Assembly (NCBI GenBank): GCA_004764695.1
Contig: SMSO01000014.1
Coordinates: 2,307,148 to 2,371,147 of the forward strand
Length of the DNA: 64,000 nt
Direction: 5' to 3'
From: Schizochytrium sp. TIO01
Taxonomy: Eukaryota > Sar > Bigyra > Thraustochytrida > Thraustochytriidae
Shown here: piece by piece, positions 45,065-55,695 of the stretch
Numbering within the stretch: position 1 is the stretch's first letter
How the letters are laid out: every line of letters begins with the position of its first letter
Position numbers and translations under genes: made by a program
Notes under the pieces: generated by a model
What the model was told of the DNA's origin: nothing
The model's input: the letters and a program-made list of their open reading frames with translations, nothing else
Database searches by the model: none

Positions 45065-48000
45065 CTAATTTCTCATCTGGACTTGAATAGATTGGTGGAT
45101 TGAGCACAAGAAGTCATCATATGCAGGCATACTCTTGAGGGAGAACAAAGAGTCCTCGACTAAATACTTCAATGACTCGCGCTCTGCAACGCTGCCTTGG
45201 ATTGCAACATGGATGGCGCCAAGGATCGAGGAGGCTGATGCGCGTGGGTAGGCTAGTTCGCGGCGAAGAAAGGCTTCTAAAGCCTCGATCAAAGGATGCG
45301 AGCTTGGTGGTGCTACAAAAGGTAATCCGTCTACCTGATAGGTATTTTGTTTCGAGGCTTCGAGCGCAGCTGCATGGGTAGAGTGCCCCGTGACGAGCTT
45401 AATTAACTCAGGGTCGGTACCCTGTAAAATGTAAATGAAGGCGTCAACACCGTTGCACAAGAGAATAATACCCTTCTCATCATCACGAAAAATAGTAGAT
45501 GAAGGTGGCAAGTTTCGCTTCTGCGGCAAAGATTGCACCGTGTCATCTAATTGAAAAGAGTAAACGGCAGGGTAGATGAAGTTAAGGAAAACAGCAAGTG
45601 GAAGACGCTGCAACAGGTTGAAGCTCTCGACACGGGCGTCCGCACGCACTAGGGCAGATTGAACATTACTCCGATGCGACTTGAGGCCTTCTAAGTTCTG
45701 ACGCAAAGCAGCTAACTTTTGAGTAGACACGGCATAAAGGGGCAGGAGCTTGAGCGCCTCTGGAAGAATGAGTTGTTGACCCGTCGGGTTCTTTGCACAA
45801 TGCTTTCGATAGGCACAGAGCATTTTAACAATCTTCTGGTTCATATCAGCATGTACTTTGTTAATGGGCGTGTTACGTTGCATCTCGTCAACAGCCTTCC
45901 GAGAAAGATAGTTAGCAATTGCATCAACATCAGCATTGCGAAAGATGTCACCAATGATATTTGTTACTGAAACAGCTAAATTGTGCACTCGGACACGACG
46001 TTGGCCTTGTGTCGAGGTGTATAAAACAGCGCACTGAATGTAGGCTTCTCCAATTGAATCCATGTTTGACCCATCATGCTCAAGTACAACCATCGACGAG
46101 TTATCTTCGTCAATAAATGCCATGTCAAGCTCCCCACCGCGGACACGCTTCAAACCATTTCCATAGTATTCCACAACTCGCATACCAGTTGATACACGAA
46201 CCTTCAAAACAGCCTCGACAGCTGCATTCCGTCGTACATTATGTTCCAAGACTTGTTGAAACGCAGCTTGCGAAATGGTGTCACCGGCAGCAATGAGAGG
46301 GAAACGATGCAACTCTCCACCAGTGACATTGGATGCAAGACCCCACTGAGCAAGGTCTTTGTGATCATCACCAAAGGAATAGATGTCAATAGAGATTTGC
46401 TTCTCGCAACACTTGCCCATACTTTGTGAAAAGATCGACTCCTCACGACTAGTGTCAATCGTGTACATACCACTCTCACGTGAAGTGCTATATCCTTGTG
46501 GGTCTTCGCGGCGCGTTGAGGTTGTCCCAACGCCAAAGGTTGGGGGTTGGGATACAAAAAAGGCAACTTTACCTCCACATGATTCCAAGCCATGCACGGC
46601 AGCTTGGAAAGCAGTGCCAGCAACAGATGCGTTCGGCGGCCCTTGGCCATGTTGCTGTCCAGGAACCGGGGGAATAGGATCTCCATACTCTTGAATGAGA
46701 GATTCTACTAAGCCTTGGATCTCCGAACTCTTCTCATCTACATTGACCACAAGCCTGCTTGGTGGAAGCGGACAGAATCCTTCGTCTGCATCAGCCACAA
46801 TAAGGACTTTGTGCCCACTGGTGCTAGGTGCATACATGTCATAGAAGTGGACCCCTTGCGCATAAGTAAGAATGCCAATACGGGCATGCGTGTCACCAAC
46901 AATTCTTGCTTTTTTAGACACATGTTCTTCAACTATCTTTTTAATACTGCGAAGCACAGCACCACTCGTTCCTGTTTGTCGGGCTGCAGTCGAAACATCT
47001 ACAGCAAACAGGAGAATTGGTTCTTGAAGTGGGCGTGATATGTAGTCACCTTTCACTACGAAATCTACACTACCTTTGGAGAGTTCAGGCTGCTGAGATG
47101 AGCCATACATGCTGTTGTAGTTACCCTGGTATTGTGGCGGAAGAGTATTGTGTATCTTACACAAGTTGCATTCCCACCATCCAGCACTGTGATCAAAAGC
47201 ACAGAAACAGTTAACGTATCCACGGCAGCGCTTACAACGTGTAGGTCCAGAAGTGCCAAGATCAACAATCTGAGGCTCCTCTTCACCATAGCCTAGTTTT
47301 GCGAATGGCTGCATAACGCATGCCAAGGGTATCTGACTCATGTGGAGCAGGGAGTTTGTAGCTGGGAATTGCTGCATCGTCATGCGCATATATCTTGGGT
47401 TAGCATTACCATCATCCAAAGCTCGAAACTCATCAGTTGCACGTGGCAACGGCTTCTTGCCTTGGCCGAGGAACTGGCGCGTGTATATTTCTTGCCGCTC
47501 CATTGTACGGCTCGGGCGTGGCATATGTGCAGGATCGATTCTACGTGCAGGTCCGGAGTTGTTGGAACTGTTAGGGCCTTGCTGGGGCGCTGGACCTCGT
47601 GCGGGCATGTTCACTTGCATAGGCGGAGGCATGGGTTGCTGCTGTTGTTGTTGCTGTTGCTGCTGAGGTAGCATCGACATTGGGGGGCCTCTGCCAGGTG
47701 GAGCTTGCTGCATGCTCGGCGGAAACCCAGGGCCACCTGTCTGTGGTGGGCCACGACCCGGTGCCTGGGAAACGAAAGGGGCTGATTGATGAGGTTGTTG
47801 TATCATGTTTTGTTGACTAATCACACCACGTGGAGGGAGTGCTCCTCCCATTGGAGCATGTTGCATCTGTTGTTGCTGCGGAACGGCATTCGACGGTCTG
47901 GGGACTTGGGATTGTTGTGGATAGCCGCGCGTTTGCTGCATCCCTGGCTGCGGAGGCGGCTGTTGCGGCTGTTGCTGTTGCAGCATATTGTTACTTTGTC

Positions 48001-48493
48001 CAACATGCTGCCGGAGCATAGCAGGTTGATTTGGCAGGCCACTCGACATAGGTGGTCTTGCGGTACCATTCTGCATAGGACGCGGTGCTTGCTGTTGCGG
48101 TTGCTGTTGTCCATATCCTTGCAGGGGCGTAGGAGGCCTTCCTCCCAAGGACATGTTCGACATTTGCTGAGTGGGCATTTGTACAGCTTGCGGCTGCTGA
48201 CTTTGCGGTCGAGGAGCCATTTGAGGACTAGGGTATCCAGGGTTCTGGACACCACCTGGGTGAGGGTGACTCTGTTGCTGAATACCTTGAGGGTAACCTT
48301 GAGCAGGACGAGGCGGCTGTTGCTGTTGGGATACCTGCTGTGGCATTCCTTGTTGAGCCATTTGATGTTGCTGCGGTTGCTGAGAATAGCCAGGATATCC
48401 CCGAGGAGGTTGTTGGACTTGCCCATTCATCTGCCCGTATGTGCTGCTGTTAGGATTGTTTGGTCGCGGACCATTAGCATAGGTGTTACTCAT
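45065..48493 (-). CDS. SEC24: COPII coat subunit Sec24
   Basis: This is the cargo-binding subunit of the COPII inner coat, which pairs with Sec23 on ER exit sites. The 1,142-residue frame is intact. Residues 1-340 are a disordered Gln/Pro/Gly-rich region typical of Sec24 N-termini, with a run of about 12 Gln near 277-288. The zinc finger has C420, C423, C442 and C445 (TRCKRCRGYVNCF, WWECNLCKIHN). The Sec23/24 trunk, beta-sandwich, helical and gelsolin-like regions follow in order, with landmarks PILLFAVDVS, KVAFFVSQPPTFGVG and YPAVYSFQLDD. The gelsolin-like end includes IFRDDEKGIILLCNGVDAF. Several frames antisense to the Gln-rich 5' part are open only because of its composition. The start at 48493 precedes the low-complexity region directly. 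Confidence 0.97.
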   Translation of the reverse strand: MSNTYANGPRPNNPNSSTYGQMNGQVQQPPRGYPGYSQQPQQHQMAQQGMPQQVSQQQQPPRPAQGYPQGIQQQSHPHPGGVQNPGYPSPQMAPRPQSQQPQAVQMPTQQMSNMSLGGRPPTPLQGYGQQQPQQQAPRPMQNGTARPPMSSGLPNQPAMLRQHVGQSNNMLQQQQPQQPPPQPGMQQTRGYPQQSQVPRPSNAVPQQQQMQHAPMGGALPPRGVISQQNMIQQPHQSAPFVSQAPGRGPPQTGGPGFPPSMQQAPPGRGPPMSMLPQQQQQQQQQQPMPPPMQVNMPARGPAPQQGPNSSNNSGPARRIDPAHMPRPSRTMERQEIYTRQFLGQGKKPLPRATDEFRALDDGNANPRYMRMTMQQFPATNSLLHMSQIPLACVMQPFAKLGYGEEEPQIVDLGTSGPTRCKRCRGYVNCFCAFDHSAGWWECNLCKIHNTLPPQYQGNYNSMYGSSQQPELSKGSVDFVVKGDYISRPLQEPILLFAVDVSTAARQTGTSGAVLRSIKKIVEEHVSKKARIVGDTHARIGILTYAQGVHFYDMYAPSTSGHKVLIVADADEGFCPLPPSRLVVNVDEKSSEIQGLVESLIQEYGDPIPPVPGQQHGQGPPNASVAGTAFQAAVHGLESCGGKVAFFVSQPPTFGVGTTSTRREDPQGYSTSRESGMYTIDTSREESIFSQSMGKCCEKQISIDIYSFGDDHKDLAQWGLASNVTGGELHRFPLIAAGDTISQAAFQQVLEHNVRRNAAVEAVLKVRVSTGMRVVEYYGNGLKRVRGGELDMAFIDEDNSSMVVLEHDGSNMDSIGEAYIQCAVLYTSTQGQRRVRVHNLAVSVTNIIGDIFRNADVDAIANYLSRKAVDEMQRNTPINKVHADMNQKIVKMLCAYRKHCAKNPTGQQLILPEALKLLPLYAVSTQKLAALRQNLEGLKSHRSNVQSALVRADARVESFNLLQRLPLAVFLNFIYPAVYSFQLDDTVQSLPQKRNLPPSSTIFRDDEKGIILLCNGVDAFIYILQGTDPELIKLVTGHSTHAAALEASKQNTYQVDGLPFVAPPSSHPLIEALEAFLRRELAYPRASASSILGAIHVAIQGSVAERESLKYLVEDSLFSLKSMPAYDDFLCSIHQSIQVQMRN

Positions 48494-51009
48494 TGCCCTC
48501 GGCTTGAGAATATGTCACCACAACGTGTAGTTCAAAGCGTGTACTTTGCTCAATAGCGATATTTTGCAAGCAAAAGAACGACGGCAAGGTTAGCTTTGCT
48601 TTTAGCTTTTGCCAATCAATCTCTAACCGTTTAGCTGACTGACTTTACTCGCTGCTCGAGGAAAGTGGAAAGAGGAAAGGATCTTTTCTGATAATAACCC
48701 TTCCTCCTCGAGCTTTCCTCTTTACTCGATCAAAGGACTTCTACCTGGCTCTCGTCTCTCAACCCTCAAACGTCGAGGACCGAACCTCTTCTCCTCTCCT
48801 TCTCTTTTGCCTCAACGCAGGCAGACCTTCTCTATTATTCCCTTCTCTACAATAATCTGCTTGTCTTCTTTATGTCTTCTCTTTTCTTCTCTCTTTTATT
48901 AGTTTCTTCCTAGCCCAGGGCTCATCTTCGCCTTTGTAATAATAATAATAAATGCAATTACTTTATTCAATAATATTTAAATTAAAATAATAAAATGGAA
49001 AAACATTATTTATGTTGCGTGGTACCACGACATCCAAGGTTTTCAAATGCCCTCCCGCCCTCCCAAATGCAAATACGCAGCCAAGTGTGATATTCAAGTC
49101 GCCAGAGACATTCTTTTGCGCGCGTATCCATCCAAGGACATGATTTAATAATTGTCTTTGAGTCGCGGGTTAGTTTCCAACCCACGAGCAAATCATATAA
49201 TATATTGCTGACCTGGAATATATATATAGGCTTATTTATATATGGTTTAAATTATGATTTTAATTTTTAATTAAAACAAAAAAACTCTCAGTCATTTTCT
49301 CTTAGAAAAATAAATAAATAATTAAAAGTATAGGCCTATATAAGATGATATTGTCTGGGTTGGCACAGTATTACTAGCACTTACCTAGCTAGGTAGATAC
49401 AATAGAAGAAGAAATGGAAAAAGTATACTATTAGATAATTCAGTACAAACCTGGTAATAGAATTGTACTTTTAAAACTGCATAAACTACTCAAATAGATA
49501 GAAGGTGTTGCATGCGCTATGAGACAGGATTCTTTTGGCCATTGTCTGCATCTTGGCGTGTTAAAAAGCTTCCAGGTGGGTGTATGTAATGAAAGACAGT
49601 CCTAATTTACAATATTTTTACCTCAAGTTATTTATCATGATGACCATGATGATCTTTATGATGAAAAAAAGAAAAAAGAAAAAAGAAAAAAGAAAAGACA
49701 GTTTCTATTTTAATGATGTAACCTACCTCCTCGTCGTATGTAGATATTAGCATGGCCCTTTTCAAAGCTTTCTAAATTTCATAGGTAGGTATGCATCTAG
49801 TAGTGTGTCCCTGATACCAGCTTTATATTCCATATCCGGCGCTTCCCAAACTGTGATTTATGCTTCACATGGATGACATGGTAGATATTGATGCAAAAGG
49901 CTCATACAGACTCAATCCACGGAACCTCTATAAAGACTTCAAGTGTGCCAAAGACCAACTTAAACTGATCAATGATCAATAAGTATGTTGGTGCCTACAA
50001 GATGACGTGGCATTGCCTCGTAGCACTAATAGATACCAAAGGTACCTGATATGTAGTACACCTCTTATATAAAGTATTAGTAGCGCCACTAGCAGTGCCA
50101 AGTAATTGGCTACCAAGTAGCTAGGTGCTGGGTAAGTAGATACCTAGCTAGTACTCCTTTCCTCGGGCAAGTTTCTAATGCCAAAATTCTCAGAAAACTC
50201 AATCATGAGAAGGTTTTTGAGCTAGCTAGAGTGGCCATTTTAAAATTATAGCGCAATAGGTAGGTGGGTGGATATTTGTGCTAATGAGAATCTGTTCACA
50301 AGATATTAGTTCTCAGTTTAGTCAGATTGGGATAAACGGTTAGAACCAGAAAGAAATCATCATCCATTTGCCAAAGATGAATATAGGCCTCACTGTCTTC
50401 ATAGCAAATTAGTACAGCAGCAAGCACAAGAATCACAAACAATGTTGTGGGTGACTCAGAGATTTGGGTAAATAAATTTTAAATGGAAAAATGTAGGATT
50501 GATGAACGAAGAAAGCGTGGGTCATATTAGACTCTGACTATGTCTCTCATAAGATAAGGATATTGTTATTCCTGAGAAACTGCGAACAGCTGGGCTGGCC
50601 TAAGCCCCGATTATCGCAGGCGTTAGCATGTATATTGAAGATCTAAGTTTCCGAAGTCACTTTCAGTCAAACGCCACTTTGCATAGCCCAGTGCGTATAG
50701 ATCGGGTAATGTTAACGGCTCTCTTCATTTAATTTTTAGCGCGAATGAACGCTTCAACTACCACCAATTATTTTTGAAGCAGAACAGTATCACATACAGG
50801 CCCAAAAGTACAGGTCGGCGCTGGTGAACTCAGCAGAGCAAGAAGAAAGGCACTCAGAAGTCATCTTTGTATGTGCAAGGAGACACATTGCGCTCGATTA
50901 GAAGACGTATGCCCGAGAAAGCTAGCAAAAGTCCGCTCTATATGTAAGCCCGTTACTTATTTTGGTTCTCTCCATATAATGTTTATCCGATGCTATACTG
51001 CCAAGTAAA
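48494..51009. other. Intergenic DNA between divergent genes
   Basis: About 2.5 kb lie between Sec24 (-) and the FN2/PH membrane protein gene (+). Pyrimidine-rich sequence near 48.7-48.9 kb is likely the Sec24 leader or promoter. An A5-7G repeat lies at 49664-49697, with TACCTAGCTAGG-type words near 49380 and 50125. No gene is supported. Confidence 0.5.
49664..49697. repeat. A(5-7)G short tandem repeat
   Basis: About five units of five to seven A plus one G. Confidence 0.8.
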
Positions 51010-52512
51010 TTGAAATCAAATGCAAACTTGCTTATTGGCATATTCATTTTAATAACCACAAACTACTGCACACATGCATCGATAAATACCACAACATGTA
51101 GCTTCATACCGATGAACGAAAATGCCTCGGCGTCTTCACTTGATTGTGTTCAAAGTTTTACATTTCTGAACCAAACATTTGAAGGCTGCATAACGGGAGG
51201 ATCTCACTACACTCCATACCTTTTCGAAGAGAACGGAGGTGGCGCAGATAGCTTATGGTGCTCTGCTGTTGAAGAATACAGCAATACCAGTAGTCGTGTT
51301 TGGACCCAATGGGGATTTTGCAACTGTACAGATTCTCCAACCCATATGCCGACATCAGATGCAACAAGAGCACCAAGTTCACTTCCCACTCAGAACCCTA
51401 GTTCTCAGAGTCCAACAGATGGTCTAACTTCTTCGTCTCCAACTCCGTCACCAGATACTTCCCCACCAACAGCAACACCTTCACAAATCTCAACACAGGC
51501 ACCGGTCTCATATATTCCTTCAGCTGCACCAACTTGGAATAGTCCAACATCAAGTCAAACGAGCGCTCCAAGTACTCAAGCTGAAACCGAAATACCGACG
51601 CGTTCTCCGAGTCACAGCCCTAGTACGAAGAAGACAGCATATCCATCTGCAATGCCTTCCATGGGACCATCAACACAACCATCAAGTCAACCTACCATAA
51701 CTCTAACAACCTTATCACCTGTTGAGAGCACAAATTCTGATACTGAAACCTCTTCATGGAAAATCTGGGAGCTCATCCTAATTAGTGGTGCGTGCGGTTT
51801 GCTTGTTGCTGCTTGCAGTTTACTTGTTTGTGTCAAAATCGTTAGAAGACAACAACAAGATCAACGCCAAGTATATACCCCCAAATTCGCTGTCCATCCC
51901 AACAACTCGGATTTTGACAGCAAAGGATATTCAAAGGAAGAATGGAACGATTCAGATGATGAATCATATCATGCAGAAAATATGCTTCCCAAAACTGGCA
52001 ATCTCTGGGAAAACAAGCGATACTCAAGCAGCACAATTGAGCACCATGAGGAAACCGTGGTTGCTTATGAGGGTTATGTCCGAATCCCAACTCTCCAGAG
52101 GCGGGTTTTCCTTGTTCTGCTCAAGTCGGGCTACTTAATCTGTTATAATAGTGCTGTAGCAAGCAACGAAGGCAAAAATACTTACTGTGGCGAGCTTTGG
52201 TCCCTTTCGATAGCAAGCATTCGGACTTGTAAACGACGCAGTTCACGCGAACACCCAATAGTCCACCTTCAAACAAGCTGGCATGAAAGCCTAGAATTCG
52301 AAGCGGCTTCAGAGCAAGAAGCAAAGATTTGGTGTGGCCGAATAAAATATGCTTACAAATCAGCTCGACTCGCTGAACACGAAATTACATCAAGAAATAT
52401 TTCATCGCCTCCAAGCCGAAGCCATCGCCGGAGCCATAAAGGTAAACTTGATGCTAGAAAAAAATCAAAAGTGAAGGGCAAATTTGAAGATGATAGATGG
52501 TTTGGAATATAA
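51010..52512 (+). CDS. Single-pass surface protein: FN2-like domain, Ser/Thr/Pro stalk, TM, cytoplasmic PH domain
   Basis: A 500-residue intact frame. Residues 1-24 form a signal peptide. C46, C60, C84 and C104 follow a fibronectin-type-II-like pattern: CVQSFTFLNQTFEGC, then WC at 83-84, then WGFC at 101-104. The gap between the second and third Cys is longer than the usual 8-10 residues. Residues about 110-245 are a Ser/Thr/Pro stalk with repeating P-S/T-x-x-P units, a style common in stramenopile surface proteins. The TM segment is at about 253-277 (ILISGACGLLVAACSLLVCV). The cytoplasmic part has a pleckstrin-homology domain at about 353-451 (EGYVRIPTLQRRVFLVLL to EQEAKIWCGRIKYAY), followed by a basic tail. 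It is probably a surface receptor or adhesion protein with phosphoinositide-linked signalling; that role is inferred. Confidence 0.85.
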   Translation: MKSNANLLIGIFILITTNYCTHASINTTTCSFIPMNENASASSLDCVQSFTFLNQTFEGCITGGSHYTPYLFEENGGGADSLWCSAVEEYSNTSSRVWTQWGFCNCTDSPTHMPTSDATRAPSSLPTQNPSSQSPTDGLTSSSPTPSPDTSPPTATPSQISTQAPVSYIPSAAPTWNSPTSSQTSAPSTQAETEIPTRSPSHSPSTKKTAYPSAMPSMGPSTQPSSQPTITLTTLSPVESTNSDTETSSWKIWELILISGACGLLVAACSLLVCVKIVRRQQQDQRQVYTPKFAVHPNNSDFDSKGYSKEEWNDSDDESYHAENMLPKTGNLWENKRYSSSTIEHHEETVVAYEGYVRIPTLQRRVFLVLLKSGYLICYNSAVASNEGKNTYCGELWSLSIASIRTCKRRSSREHPIVHLQTSWHESLEFEAASEQEAKIWCGRIKYAYKSARLAEHEITSRNISSPPSRSHRRSHKGKLDARKKSKVKGKFEDDRWFGI

Positions 52513-52556
52513 TTAAACAGCCCGTACACACAAATACAAACAACCGAACGTTACAT

Positions 52557-52562
52557 AATAAA
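52557..52562 (+). promoter_or_regulatory. Candidate poly(A) signal AATAAA of the FN2/PH gene
   Basis: A canonical hexamer starts 45 bases after the stop codon, a plausible position for a short 3' UTR. Confidence 0.4.
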
Positions 52563-52852
52563 GATGCGTTCCTAAGTTGACGTAAATTCACGTCTCGGGC
52601 ACTGCTACTCGGAATAACAAACTCAGTAATCATCTCAAATCTTGCACACAATCAGATTCAAGGCGAAGGCCTCCCATATTAGACAATGTTTCTGAGCCCT
52701 CCAGTCAAAATGTTTTACGAAGTCGAACATCAAGCATCTCAGTGGGGTTCCTACTATAGTCCCTTCTACGTCCGCAACCGGATCTTAGTTAAAACCACAA
52801 AGCATGACCAACTGTGAATACTTAATTTGAGAAATGATTATATGATTATATG

Positions 52853-52878
52853 GCAAGCATAATTTACATTATGCTTGC
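52853..52878. repeat. Perfect 11-bp hairpin with 4-base loop
   Basis: GCAAGCATAAT and ATTATGCTTGC flank TTAC. The element lies between two convergent genes and could act in transcript-end formation; that is speculation. Confidence 0.65.
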
Positions 52879-53059
52879 AAACTGAACTGGAAAAAAAAAT
52901 ACCCGCAAAAAACCTCACAGAGCTTTCATGAAATGTAAACCAAGTGTCTTTGTATGTAGCTAGCAAATAGGACAACAAGTAATCGCAAGATAAACAAGAG
53001 CATCAAAGCTTAAAGAATGGAATGAACGTTTGCAATAGGTTTTCCCAGGTTTACGAAAT

Positions 53060-53497
53060 TTAACGGTACGACTTCTGGAAGCGTGCGCGGGCAGAGCGAC
53101 CACCGAACTTCTTGGCCTCGCAGCGGCGGGGGTCAGCCACAAGAAGGCTGCGGTCGTGGGCGAGGAGGAGCTGCTTGATCTCGTTCTTGGAGGCCTCGTC
53201 GATGTACTTCTGGTAGAAAGCAACAAGGGACTTGGCGATGGCCTGGCGGATAGCGTACACCTGAGAGGTGAAACCACCACCCTTCACGCGGATGCGGATA
53301 TCGACCTTAGAGAAGCGAGACTGGCCGAGAAGGTAGACGGGCTCCATGCACTTGGTGCGGAGGAGCTCCGGCTCGAGAAGGCTCAAGGGCTGGCCATTGA
53401 CCTTGATGAGGCCCTTGCCGCGCTTGCAGATGGCAACGGCGATCGAGGTCTTCTTCTTACCGAAGACCTGAACCGAGTCCTTTGGCGAAGGCTCCAT
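53060..53497 (-). CDS. RPS16: 40S ribosomal protein S16 (uS9)
   Basis: A small-subunit protein whose C-terminal tail reaches the decoding-site tRNAs. The 145 residues match the usual length of about 146. Landmarks are [49 protein letters not shown]-type [10 protein letters not shown], and the conserved end [16 protein letters not shown] start at 53497 because homology begins at once after it. The frame is open upstream to 53683, but that part has no family match and contains an acceptor-like TACAG about 28 bases before the ATG, suggesting a 5' UTR intron. Codon use is strongly G/C-ended, as expected for high expression. It is divergent from RPL13. Confidence 0.97.
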   Translation of the reverse strand: MEPSPKDSVQVFGKKKTSIAVAICKRGKGLIKVNGQPLSLLEPELLRTKCMEPVYLLGQSRFSKVDIRIRVKGGGFTSQVYAIRQAIAKSLVAFYQKYIDEASKNEIKQLLLAHDRSLLVADPRRCEAKKFGGRSARARFQKSYR

Positions 53498-55695
53498 TTT
53501 TGCTTTGACGAGTAGAGGCCGCTTCTGTATTTTTATCATATCACATATCCAATCGAACGCAACATTGTTAGTCTTCTTGTTTTGAACCTCAACACATTCC
53601 AGTGACACACGCAATCCACCAAATGAAACCTCAAAAGAGCAAATGAAAGGACGAGTTAAACACGATTGTAGAATTTCTGACATTAACCATAATATTCTAG
53701 CTTCACAACGCGAGAACTATGATGATTTTGAATCCATTCTACATCTGATTTCGTGACCAACCAACAGAAAAAAAAAAAGAAGAGCTCCACGACAGAACAA
53801 GTATGTCAGGATTAATGAAACGAAGAGTCACAGATCTCAGTGACTCATAAAGCAAGAGAAAACCGAGAGACAATGCTGTTACAAATTGCACCTCAACATT
53901 CTCATTGCATATCTCAGGTCTCGCTTTGAGCAATGAATGACCGGTGCAGTCGAACGAGCCGCTTGGTAACCGCTTACATCCAGCGAGAACGATCCACTAC
54001 ACCACTGGATCAAAACGTCAACAAGGAGAAGACACTGCAGAACCATGCTAGTATCCGTCACGCTGTTGAATTCATTCTCCTTCTCTTCCTCTGTCCTCCT
54101 CAAAGCTTCTCCAGAGCATGTTACGCCAAGCACGCACATATATGAAGTTTGCTTGTGCTTTTTGTCACCTGCTGTGTTCATTCGATGACCAACATGCCCG
54201 AATGTTCCTCATGGCGTGGGTCCTTGGTGGCGTACCGCTGTGCAGCGTGGTGAATCCTCTCTGCAGTGTCTCGATGAACACGCTATCACCTATCGCGTAT
54301 GCAATGCGGCCCTCCTCGGGCGTCCTCTCGCGCACGCTCTCTCGCCGTGGCACCTACCTCCGCTGATGTCTGCTCTGCTGCCTGCCTCTCGTGGCTCTGC
54401 GGCTCTCCCCCTCTACCCCCCTTACGGCTCTCCCTATGTTTCTCTACCTCCCCTTATTTCTTTCTCTTTCTTTTTGCTTCTTTCTCCTCCCTACCCCCCG
54501 CACGCTACTCTATCAGTAGTATAACATGTGTCTAGTGTGAATACCTGCAATCTGTGATTATGAAGAATCCCTATTACTAATTATAAATAGTATGATCTGC
54601 TAGAAATATCTATCGAATGAGTGCTACTCTATTTGTCCTTCTCAAATCTCGTGACGACCACTTCTACTGTAGAGCCCCTCTAAGAAAGCTAATATGGATC
54701 AACTGGTTTCTCGTTATCGCTTCTTCTGATGGTTAAGTTATTCATTTAATTTCTTGCCTTGTTTTGTGCGGCTGTGCTGACTTCCCCTATTTTTGCCTAA
54801 TTATTCTCCGCTCCACCCAACCCTCACTAAATCATAACATACCCCCCACTACCCCTCTAGGAATGCCTAAAACACCCGCATAAATACTATTAGAGGCCCT
54901 CCTCCTCTCCACCAATCCTCTTTCCTCTATTTCTTCGCTTTTCTTCTTCGCCCTTCTTCGCTCCTTTTCTCTTAGTCTCTTATCGCTTTCCTCTTTTCTA
55001 CTAAATATGCGTGGCTCTCAGCCATTGCTCATGTTTCCCCCTTATTTTCGCGCCTTTCTTCTTCTTTTCTTTCTCTTTTCTTTTCTTTTTCTTTGTCAAT
55101 AAAAGACTCCCGCAACGCAAAACAAACTAGGGTAGGGTTGTGGTGATATCCTACAAGAATCGTATATTTCAGTTGATGTTATTGTTTATATGATGAACAT
55201 TACTCCGTGCTTATCATGCATTAGTTTTGTACAGTGGCACAAATATTGGCGCACCTATTACAAGCCCTAGTGCAGAGTCATTGTGAATTTGACGGTATCA
55301 TTCCTTGTCTATCAGCAGTGAGTCCACATTAGGAAAGGAATGCGGGGAACAAAATGTAAGGAGTGGCGCAGGGAGGGTCATGAAGGGAGAGGGGAGAGGA
55401 GTGGCGGAGAGAGAAAGAGAGAGAGAGAGAAGGGCACTTTAGGCGAAGGATAGGGCTAGTAAGAGGATAGGAGGCCTTAGCACGGGCCTAGTATAGATGT
55501 AGGGAGTGGTAGACGAATGGTAGAGTTGATGGTCATGGCACGAGTGATAGGTGGTAGTGCTAGTAGGAGCCTAACTGAAGGTAGAGGAAGACGAAAGGCG
55601 GAGACAACTTGGGCAGCAGAAGAGGAGTAGTTTGAGCGGCAAAGCTTGGTGCGGCGCGGAGTCGCAGCGGGCAGTCTTCAACCAGGTCAGAGAAG
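53498..55695. other. Shared upstream region of divergent RPS16 and RPL13
   Basis: A 2.2-kb spacer between the two ribosomal-protein starts. It has pyrimidine-rich stretches at 54.4-54.5 and 54.9-55.1 kb and a GA-rich stretch near 55.38-55.43 kb. Divergent promoters must lie here; a 5' UTR intron for RPS16 is likely. The small open frames at 53.9-54.5 kb show no family resemblance. Confidence 0.5.

Larger units (their letters stand above)
52513..53059. other. Convergent 3' intergenic region
   Basis: A 547-base spacer between the FN2/PH gene (+) and RPS16 (-). It contains a perfect 11-bp hairpin at 52853-52878. No gene is seen. Confidence 0.5.

Noticed and set aside
47786-48556. Plus-strand 256-residue Leu/Arg-rich frame
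   Set aside because: It is antisense to the Gln/Pro-rich N-terminus of Sec24; complement of CAG/CAA codons gives Leu-rich text.
53498-53683. N-terminal extension of RPS16 to an upstream in-frame ATG at 53683
   Set aside because: The added 62 residues have no resemblance to the family, and an acceptor-like TACAG lies before the preferred start, so this is more likely an intron or leader.
53879-54535. Short overlapping frames on both strands in the RPS16-RPL13 spacer
   Set aside because: They are no longer than chance in this less AT-rich stretch, conflict with each other, and match no family.
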